DNA of 11,974 nucleotides from an uncultured Nocardiopsis sp. (GTDB lineage Bacteria; Actinomycetota; Actinomycetes; Streptosporangiales; Streptosporangiaceae): assembly GCA_937957845.1 (NCBI GenBank), contig CALGOD010000828.1:1-11974 (forward strand). Reading direction: 5' to 3'. This document shows, piece by piece, positions 7,182 to 11,974 of the stretch. Under the pieces are notes generated by a model. That model ran no database searches, had not been told where the DNA came from, and was given only the letters and a program-made list of their open reading frames with translations. How positions within the stretch are numbered: the stretch's first letter is position 1; each line of letters opens with the position of its first letter. The translations under genes and the position numbers were made by a program.

Positions 7182-7771
7182 TGCACACGCACCTGAGAAG
7201 ACTCAACTCCGCCCTGGAGGGCACGGACGCGGCCCGCGTCGAGCGGTGGGGTGCCCGCGCCGCTCGGCACCTGAGCCGGGGACAGCGACTCTTCGCCTGC
7301 GGCAACGGCGGCAGCGCGGCCGAGGCCCAGCACCTGACCGCGGAACTGACGGGACGGTTCGAGGGCGAACGCGCACCCCTGTCGGCGATCGCGTTGCACA
7401 CGGACACCTCCAGCCTCACCGCCATCGCCAACGACTACGGCTACCACCAGGTCTACGCGCGTCAACTACGCGCCCACGCCCGCCCGGGCGACCTCCTGGT
7501 GTGCATGTCCACCAGCGGCGACAGTGAGAACGTCGTCGCCGCGGCCAAGGCCGCACACGAACTCGGGATCCTGTGCTGGGCGATGACCGGGCCGGGCCCC
7601 AACACGCTGGAGTCGCTCAGCGACGAGACGGTCACGGTTCCCGCGCCGCACGCCTCGACCGTGCAGGAGGTGCACCTGGCGCTGGTCCACGTGTTCTGTG
7701 CGGCGGTGGACCGGGAACTGGACGCGGGAGGACCCGGGGTGTTCGTTCCCGCGCGGAGGGCGGCCACATGA
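7178..7771 (+). CDS. gmhA: sedoheptulose-7-phosphate isomerase (phosphoheptose isomerase)
   Basis: Predicted 197-residue SIS-domain enzyme, close to the usual 190-200. GmhA turns sedoheptulose 7-phosphate into D-glycero-D-manno-heptose 7-phosphate, the first committed heptose step. Visible hallmarks are FACGNGGSAAEAQHLTAEL at 39-57 (sugar-phosphate loop, with H52 and E56 as likely zinc/catalytic residues), the conserved DTSSLTAIANDYGY at 76-89, STSGDSENV at 111-119 and VQEVHLALVH at 162-171 (second catalytic and metal-binding histidines). These fit GmhA better than DnaA-initiator-associating DiaA or GlmS-type SIS proteins, and the adjacent hldE confirms the assignment. Two ATG codons stand in tandem (7178 and 7181). 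I chose the first because it forms the ATGA overlap seen at the other junctions; the difference is one methionine. The gene ends in an ATGA overlap with hldE. Confidence 0.95.
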   Translation: MMHTHLRRLNSALEGTDAARVERWGARAARHLSRGQRLFACGNGGSAAEAQHLTAELTGRFEGERAPLSAIALHTDTSSLTAIANDYGYHQVYARQLRAHARPGDLLVCMSTSGDSENVVAAAKAAHELGILCWAMTGPGPNTLESLSDETVTVPAPHASTVQEVHLALVHVFCAAVDRELDAGGPGVFVPARRAAT

Positions 7772-9141
7772 GGGCCGGACCCGTGGTGGTGGTCGGCGAC
7801 GCCCTGTTGGACGTGGACCTGCGCGGGGTGTCCCACCGCGACTGCCCCGACGCACCCGCGCCCGTGCTGGAGGAGACCGAGGCCTGGTACCGACCCGGCG
7901 GTGCCGCCCTGGCGGCCCTGTGCGCCGGCGGAAGCGGGCGCGAGGTGGTCCTGGTGACCTCCGTGGGCCGTGACGAGGCCGCGGACGACCTCGCCCGCCT
8001 CCTGCGGGGAAGGGTCGCACTGGTGGGTCTGCCCCTGATGGAGCGCACGCCCACCAAGACCCGGCTCCAGGCCAACGGGCGCACCGTGGCCCGTCTGGAC
8101 CAGGGGTGCGACGGCGTGGAGCGGACCGCCTCCCGCGACGCCGTGAGCCGGGCCCTGGCCGACGCCTCGGCCGTACTGGTCGCCGACTACGGACACGGGC
8201 TCCTCCGACAGGGCACCGTACGCGAGGCCCTGGCCGCACACGCCCCTCGTGTCCCGCTCGTATGGGATCCGCACCCGCGCGGTGCGGCGCCTCTGCCGGG
8301 GGCGTGGCTGGTCACACCCAACGCGGCCGAAGCGCGCGTGGCCGAGGACGGGGGTGAGCGCGTCCTGCGTCGGGCGAGTGCCCTGGCCAAGGTGTGGAGG
8401 GCTCGTTCCGTGGCGCTCACCCTCGGTGCCCGGGGGGCCGCATGGGCCGACGGGGCGGGGAGGGCCGCCCTGGTGCCCGGCGAGTCCGTGGAGGCGCCGA
8501 CGGACACCTGTGGTGCGGGAGACGCCTTCGCCGCCGCGTGCGCCGTGGCGTTGGCCGACGGAACGCACGTACGCGAGGCCGTCCACGGTGCGGTCTCCAC
8601 GGCGTCGGGTTTCGTGTCCCGGGGCGGGGCCTCGGCGTACACGCGTGCGCGTCCGGACGCACCGACGGCGTTTCCGCCCACCGACGGCGTCGCGGAGGAG
8701 AAGAAGGGGGAGAGGGTCGTGGCCACGGGCGGATGCTTCGACGTCCTCCACCCCGGGCACGTCGACCTGCTGCGCCGGGCCCGGGCCCTGGGGGACCGCC
8801 TCGTGGTGCTGCTCAACAGCGACTCCTCCGTGCGATCGCTCAAGGGCAGCGGCAGACCGGTCGTGGGCGAACAGGACCGGGCCCGTGTCCTCTCCGCGCT
8901 CGACTGCGTGGACGAGGTCGTCGTGTTCGACGAGACCACGCCCGTACGCGCCCTGTCGCGGCTGCGACCCGACGTGTGGGTCAAGGGCGGCGACTACGAC
9001 GTGGAGGACCTGCCCGAGACGCCCGTCGTGAGAGGCAACGGAGGAGAGGTCGTCACCGTGCCGCTGGTACCGGGTCACTCCACGACCGGGCTGCTCACCC
9101 GGATCCGCGGCCGGGGGCGCGACGGGGTGTCCGTCCTTTGA
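7768..9141 (+). CDS. hldE: bifunctional heptose-7-phosphate kinase / heptose-1-phosphate adenylyltransferase
   Basis: Predicted 457-residue two-domain enzyme (E. coli HldE has 477). Residues about 1-300 are a PfkB/ribokinase domain: VVVVGDALLD at 6-15, PGGAALAALCAGG at 43-55, RLDQG at 109-113, VADYGHG at 138-144, LVTPNAAEA at 181-189 and the catalytic loop DTCGAGDAF at 246-254 with base D252. Residues about 317-457 are the nucleotidyltransferase: TGGCFDVLHPGHVDLL at 320-335 with the HxGH motif (H328, H331), LNSDSSVRSLKG at 349-360 and VKGGDY at 405-410. This half follows E. coli HldE closely, supporting ADP-heptose as product. The kinase half is more divergent: the asparagine of the usual GGAANVA is missing. 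A charged linker (EEKKGE, 310-315) joins the domains. It is the last gene of the overlapping operon and is followed within 9 bases by hairpins. Confidence 0.94.
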   Translation: MRAGPVVVVGDALLDVDLRGVSHRDCPDAPAPVLEETEAWYRPGGAALAALCAGGSGREVVLVTSVGRDEAADDLARLLRGRVALVGLPLMERTPTKTRLQANGRTVARLDQGCDGVERTASRDAVSRALADASAVLVADYGHGLLRQGTVREALAAHAPRVPLVWDPHPRGAAPLPGAWLVTPNAAEARVAEDGGERVLRRASALAKVWRARSVALTLGARGAAWADGAGRAALVPGESVEAPTDTCGAGDAFAAACAVALADGTHVREAVHGAVSTASGFVSRGGASAYTRARPDAPTAFPPTDGVAEEKKGERVVATGGCFDVLHPGHVDLLRRARALGDRLVVLLNSDSSVRSLKGSGRPVVGEQDRARVLSALDCVDEVVVFDETTPVRALSRLRPDVWVKGGDYDVEDLPETPVVRGNGGEVVTVPLVPGHSTTGLLTRIRGRGRDGVSVL

Positions 9142-9149
9142 GGACCGCC

Positions 9150-9193
9150 GCGTCCGCACCGGACGCCGACAGACCGCCGGCCGATCGTCGGCC
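9150..9193 (+). terminator. tandem GC hairpins after hldE, possible terminator
   Basis: Nine bases after the hldE stop there is a perfect 7-bp stem (GCGTCCG, 3-base loop, CGGACGC; 9150-9166). A second, 6-bp stem follows (GGCCGA, TCG, TCGGCC; 9179-9193). Neither has a T-tract, which is common for actinomycete terminators. They fit the end of the seven-gene operon but could equally be attenuating or mRNA-processing structures. Confidence 0.4.
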
Positions 9194-9224
9194 ACCGACA
9201 TCCATCTGAGGAACGGGGGAAGAG

Positions 9225-9911
9225 ATGCGTCCACTCGGAAACACGCTGATCACCGGAGGCGCCTCGGGGCTGGGGGCGGCCACGGCCCTGGCCGTGGCCG
9301 CAGAGGGAGGAAAGCCGATCATTCTGGACAGACGGCATCCCGGTAACGACATGCCCTTCGAACAGGTCGACCTGGCCGACCGGGAGGCGGTCGAACGGGC
9401 CGTGCAGCGGGTCGGTGTCGAGCACGGCAGGATCGACGCCCTGGTCAACGCGGCCGGGACCGACGCCTGCGGCACCCTCACCGACGTGTCCGCCGAGGAC
9501 TGGGAACGGGTCGTCCAGGTCAACCTGCTCGGTACCGTCTCGATGACCCGTGCGGCCCTTCCGCACCTGCGCGCCTCCCAGGGCACGGTCGTCAACTGCG
9601 CCTCCACCCTCGGTCTGCGCGCCCTCAGCGACGCCACCGCCTACTGCGCCTCCAAGTTCGGGGTCGTGGGCTTCACCCGGGCTCTGGCCGCCGAACTCGC
9701 CGGCCAGGTCGGGGTGACGCTCCTGGTCCCCGGAGGCATGAGCACGTCCTTCTTCGACGGCCGCCCGGAACAGTACAAACCCGGCCCGGACGCCAAGCTC
9801 AACGCGCCCGAGGACGTGGCCCGCGCGGTGCTCTTCGCGCTGCGTCAGCCACCCGGCTGCGAGGTACGGGAGATGGTCGTCTGCCCCTCCCAAGAGACCT
9901 CCTGGCCCTGA
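9225..9911 (+). CDS. short-chain dehydrogenase/reductase (classical SDR)
   Basis: Predicted 228-residue NAD(P)-dependent oxidoreductase. The Rossmann motif TGGASGLG is at 10-17, with an aspartate at the end of the second strand (D35 in IILDRR), which usually favours NAD over NADP, although two arginines follow. VNAAG at 74-78 replaces the common NNAG. The catalytic tetrad N100, S127, Y140 and K144 (YCASK) is complete. VPGGMSTSFF at 168-177 is the usual substrate-side PG motif. Length is slightly short for the class. Its substrate cannot be told. The position between hldE and a sugar-nucleotide SDR suggests oxidation, reduction or epimerisation of a sugar of this locus, but many SDRs act elsewhere. 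ATG 9225 has GGGGGA at 9215-9220, only four bases away, so the ribosome site is mediocre. It begins 83 bases after hldE and is probably read from its own promoter or by read-through. Confidence 0.92.
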   Translation: MRPLGNTLITGGASGLGAATALAVAAEGGKPIILDRRHPGNDMPFEQVDLADREAVERAVQRVGVEHGRIDALVNAAGTDACGTLTDVSAEDWERVVQVNLLGTVSMTRAALPHLRASQGTVVNCASTLGLRALSDATAYCASKFGVVGFTRALAAELAGQVGVTLLVPGGMSTSFFDGRPEQYKPGPDAKLNAPEDVARAVLFALRQPPGCEVREMVVCPSQETSWP

Positions 9912-10025
9912 GGGCCGTTCGATGAAGACCTGCGCCGCCCGAGCACGGACCGAAAAGCGACGGAAGGTTCGGAGAGGGACACGGCTCGGGAGTCGGCGGG
10001 GTTCCGGAGGTGCCGCGGGCACCGA

Positions 10026-10047
10026 AGGGCCCCGTCCCCGGGGCCCT
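10026..10047 (+). terminator. strong GC hairpin between the SDR and the decarboxylase-like gene
   Basis: A perfect 9-bp stem (AGGGCCCCG, 4-base loop TCCC, CGGGGCCCT) lies 115 bases after the SDR stop and 63 bases before the next start, in a 199-base gap. There is no T-tract. It may terminate the SDR transcript or act in the leader of the next gene. A coding extension of the next gene back to ATG 9922 would run through it, but that extension is Arg/Gly-rich and looks non-coding. Confidence 0.45.
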
Positions 10048-10097
10048 CGAAGGGGAGGAGCCCCCGAAGAACACTGCCTGGGAAGACGGCGAGACCT

Positions 10098-10102
10098 GGA
10101 GG
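10098..10102 (+). promoter_or_regulatory. ribosome binding site fixing the UXS-like gene start
   Basis: GGAGG stands eight bases before ATG 10111. That start puts the nucleotide-binding strand VLVTGGAGFIGS at residues 10-21, as is usual. The in-frame ATG at 9922 would add 63 basic, low-complexity residues. Confidence 0.75.
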
Positions 10103-10110
10103 TGGGCGAT

Positions 10111-11103
10111 ATGAGGGAACCCGCGCCGAGAGGTACTGTCCTGGTCACCGGTGGCGCCGGATTCATCGGCTCCCATCTGTGCGAGCGGCTGCTGGAGAGG
10201 GGCGCACGCGTGGTGTGCCTGGACAACTTCGCGACCGGCCGCGCGGAGAACGTGGGACACCTGGCCGGACACCCCTCCTTCGAGCTGAGGGAGGCCGATC
10301 TCACCGAACCGTTCACGATGGACGAACCCGTGACCACGGTCTTCCACCTGGCCTCGGCCGCGTCACCGCCGGACTACCTGCGCCTGCCCGTGGAGACGCT
10401 GGAGGTGGGCAGCCTGGGCACCCGCAACGTCCTGGAACTGGCGGGCGAGCACGGTGCGCGCGTGGTCCTGGCCTCCACCAGCGAGATCTACGGGGACCCG
10501 TTGGAGTACCCGCAACGCGAGACCTACTGGGGCAACGTCAACCCGATCGGGCCGCGCAGCGTGTACGACGAGGCCAAACGCTACGCCGAGTCGTTGACGA
10601 TGGCCCACCACCGCGCGCGGGGGACCAACGTGGGCATCGCCAGGATCTTCAACTGCTACGGGCCGCGCATGCGCGCCGACGACGGCCGGATGGTGCCCAC
10701 CTTCCTCAACCAGGCCCTGGAGGGTCGACCCCTGACGGTGGCCGGGGACGGCCACCAGACCAGGTCACTGTGCTATGTGGAGGACACCGTGCGGGGCCTG
10801 CTCGCCCTGGCCGACAGCACGGTGACGGGGCCGATCAACATCGGCAGCGACGAGGAACTGTCCGTGCTGAGCCTGGCCCGGGTCGTGCTGAGCGTGACCG
10901 GGGCACGCGGCGGGATCACGTTCATCGAACGCCCGCAGGACGACCCGCGCTACCGCAGGCCCGACATCCGGCTGGCCGAGGAGGCCCTGGACTGGCGTCC
11001 GCGTATACGCCTGGAGGAGGGGCTGCGCCGGACACTCGCCTACTTCGTGGAGCAGCGCTCCCGCTACGACGGTCTTCCCGAGGGGGCCACACCCGCCAAC
11101 TAG
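10111..11103 (+). CDS. sugar-nucleotide extended SDR, UDP-glucuronate decarboxylase (UDP-xylose synthase)-like
   Basis: Predicted 330-residue NAD-dependent enzyme. The N-terminal TGGAGFIGS at 13-21 binds NAD, followed by LDNF at 37-40. The block HLASAASPPDYLRLPVET at 79-96, ASTSEIYGDPLEYPQ at 121-135, YWGNVNPIGPRS at 139-150 and YDEAKRYAE at 152-160 is the signature of UDP-glucuronate decarboxylases, with catalytic Y152 and K156 and E125 in the position of their conserved glutamate. NCYGPRM at 181-187, GDGHQTRSLCYVED at 212-225 and RRPDI at 282-286 also fit. UXS makes UDP-xylose from UDP-glucuronate in the cytosol. A related epimerase or dehydratase acting on another NDP-sugar is possible, and in this locus a role on an activated heptose cannot be excluded. 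UDP-glucuronate would have to come from a UDP-glucose dehydrogenase not seen here. A hairpin follows the stop. Confidence 0.88.
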   Translation: MREPAPRGTVLVTGGAGFIGSHLCERLLERGARVVCLDNFATGRAENVGHLAGHPSFELREADLTEPFTMDEPVTTVFHLASAASPPDYLRLPVETLEVGSLGTRNVLELAGEHGARVVLASTSEIYGDPLEYPQRETYWGNVNPIGPRSVYDEAKRYAESLTMAHHRARGTNVGIARIFNCYGPRMRADDGRMVPTFLNQALEGRPLTVAGDGHQTRSLCYVEDTVRGLLALADSTVTGPINIGSDEELSVLSLARVVLSVTGARGGITFIERPQDDPRYRRPDIRLAEEALDWRPRIRLEEGLRRTLAYFVEQRSRYDGLPEGATPAN

Positions 11104-11129
11104 CGCACCGAGGGACCCGGTGTGGGCCA

Positions 11130-11152
11130 GGTGCGACCGGGGTGGTCGCACC
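11130..11152 (+). terminator. GC hairpin after the UXS-like gene, likely terminator
   Basis: A perfect 9-bp stem (GGTGCGACC, 5-base loop GGGGT, GGTCGCACC) starts 27 bases after the stop at 11103 and 101 bases before the next start. There is no T-tract. Its strength and position make it the best terminator candidate in the window. Confidence 0.55.
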
Positions 11153-11252
11153 CGCGGGGTACGGCCGGCGTCCCGTCTTGTCACGGACGAGGCCGTCTCC
11201 GCGACCCCGCGCGGGCGCTCCCGCGTTCAGGACAGGCGAAGGAGGAATCGCG

Positions 11253-11974
11253 ATGGGCGATCCGGAGCACGCACGGGTCACCGTGGTGGTGGCGACCCGG
11301 GACCGCCGGGAGGAACTGCTGCGCACACTGCGGCGTCTCGAGGCGCTGAGACCCGCGCCGCCCGTGGTGGTCGTGGACAACGCCTCCACCGACGGCACCG
11401 CCGAGGCCGTGCGCTCCGAGTTCCCCCGGGCGCTTCTGTTACGTGAGCCGCGCAACACCGGTTGCGCCGCGCGCAACATCGGGGCGGCACGTGCCAGGAC
11501 GCCCTACGTCGCCTTCTGCGACGACGACTCCTGGTGGGCCCCCGGGGCCCTGGAGTCGGCGGCGGACGCCCTGGACGCCCACCCCCGACTGGGGCTGGTG
11601 GCCGCGTCCGTGTTCGTCGGTGAGGAGGAGCGGCCGGACCCGCTCAACAGGGCACTGGCGCACAGCCCGCTCCCCGACGGCGACGGCCTGCCCGGGCCGA
11701 GGATCCTCGGTTTCCTGGCGTGCGCGGCCGTGGTCAGGCGCGAGGCCTTCGAGGAGGCGGGCGGTTTCAGCCCCTTGCTGTTCTTCGCCGGTGAGGAGGC
11801 GCTCCTGGCCCAGGACCTGGCGGCGTCCGGATGGGAACTGTGCCATCTGGAACACCTGCACGTGCACCACCATCCCTCCTCGACGCGTCCGCCCGGGCGG
11901 TGGCGACGGACGTTGGAGGAGCGCAACGCGCTGCTGACCGTGTGGCTGCGCCGTCGCCCCGGCCTGGCCCTGGC
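11253..11974 (+). CDS. GT2 glycosyltransferase (3' end outside window)
   Basis: The frame is open to the window edge, giving 240 residues with no stop. The GT-A fold is clear: VTVVVATRDRREELLRTL at 9-26, VVVVDNASTDGT at 38-49, REPRNTGCAARNIGAARA at 64-81 and the metal-binding CDDDSWW at 89-95. The acceptor side has GGFSPLLFFAGEEALLAQDLAASGW at about 170-194. A histidine cluster (H198, H201, H203, H205-H207) follows; GT2 enzymes often have a metal-contacting His here, but six is a lot. It resembles rhamnosyl- or galactofuranosyl-type GT2 transferases in layout, though the donor cannot be assigned. ATG 11253 has AAGGAGG at 11239-11245, seven bases before. Leucine 63 (11439-11441) is a rare TTA codon. 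It is separated from the UXS-like gene by a hairpin, so it likely starts its own transcript. Confidence 0.92.
   Translation, partial: MGDPEHARVTVVVATRDRREELLRTLRRLEALRPAPPVVVVDNASTDGTAEAVRSEFPRALLLREPRNTGCAARNIGAARARTPYVAFCDDDSWWAPGALESAADALDAHPRLGLVAASVFVGEEERPDPLNRALAHSPLPDGDGLPGPRILGFLACAAVVRREAFEEAGGFSPLLFFAGEEALLAQDLAASGWELCHLEHLHVHHHPSSTRPPGRWRRTLEERNALLTVWLRRRPGLAL

Noticed and set aside
7462..9234. 590-codon minus-strand open frame opposite hldE and gmhA
   Set aside because: No recognisable domain; composition is Gly/Val/His/Arg-rich as expected for the antisense of a GC-rich gene, and the plus strand holds two clear enzymes.
9922..10110. N-terminal extension of the UXS-like gene from ATG 9922
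   Set aside because: Adds 63 Arg/Gly-rich residues, runs through a 9-bp hairpin and is not part of the fold; ATG 10111 has a good ribosome site.
9075..10337. 420-codon minus-strand open frame over the SDR and hairpin region
   Set aside because: Crosses two plus-strand genes with intact catalytic motifs and shows no family motif itself.

Overview
The window is very GC-rich, its coding frames end almost every codon in G or C, and several genes start with GTG. This points to a high-GC actinomycete (Streptomyces- or Nocardiopsis-like); I do not claim a genus. All recognisable genes but one lie on the plus strand. I saw no tRNA, rRNA, insertion sequence, CRISPR array or attachment site.

Left edge (1-398, minus strand): a two-CBS-domain protein cut by the window edge. 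It is divided from the rest by a 331-base intergenic stretch that must hold divergent promoters.

Core (730-9141): seven genes in one very tight operon. In order they are an O-carbamoyltransferase (NodU/CmcH/TobZ type), a GT2 glycosyltransferase fused to a GmhB/HisB-N-type HAD phosphatase, a GT9 heptosyltransferase-like enzyme, two GT4-type glycosyltransferases, a GmhA sedoheptulose-7-phosphate isomerase, and a two-domain HldE (PfkB kinase plus nucleotidyltransferase). All six junctions are exact 4-base stop/start overlaps (GTGA or ATGA). GmhA, the HldE kinase domain, the GmhB-like domain and the HldE transferase domain together cover the known four-step route from sedoheptulose 7-phosphate to ADP-D-glycero-beta-D-manno-heptose. 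In Gram-negatives this route feeds LPS core synthesis. An actinomycete has no LPS, so here it probably feeds a heptose-containing surface glycan, glycolipid or secreted glycoside, with the carbamoyltransferase decorating a sugar hydroxyl.

Right part (9225-11974): a short-chain dehydrogenase, a sugar-nucleotide SDR very like UDP-glucuronate decarboxylase (UDP-xylose synthase), and a GT2 glycosyltransferase cut by the right edge. They are spaced 83-199 bases apart, with strong GC hairpins in each gap, so they are probably separately punctuated units of the same sugar locus. No HldD-type heptose 6-epimerase is obvious.

The main point of interest is the whole locus: a complete heptose activation pathway in a Gram-positive-type genome, a GT2-phosphatase fusion, four to five glycosyltransferases and a carbamoyltransferase, with no visible polyketide or peptide synthetase. 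The final product cannot be told from the sequence.
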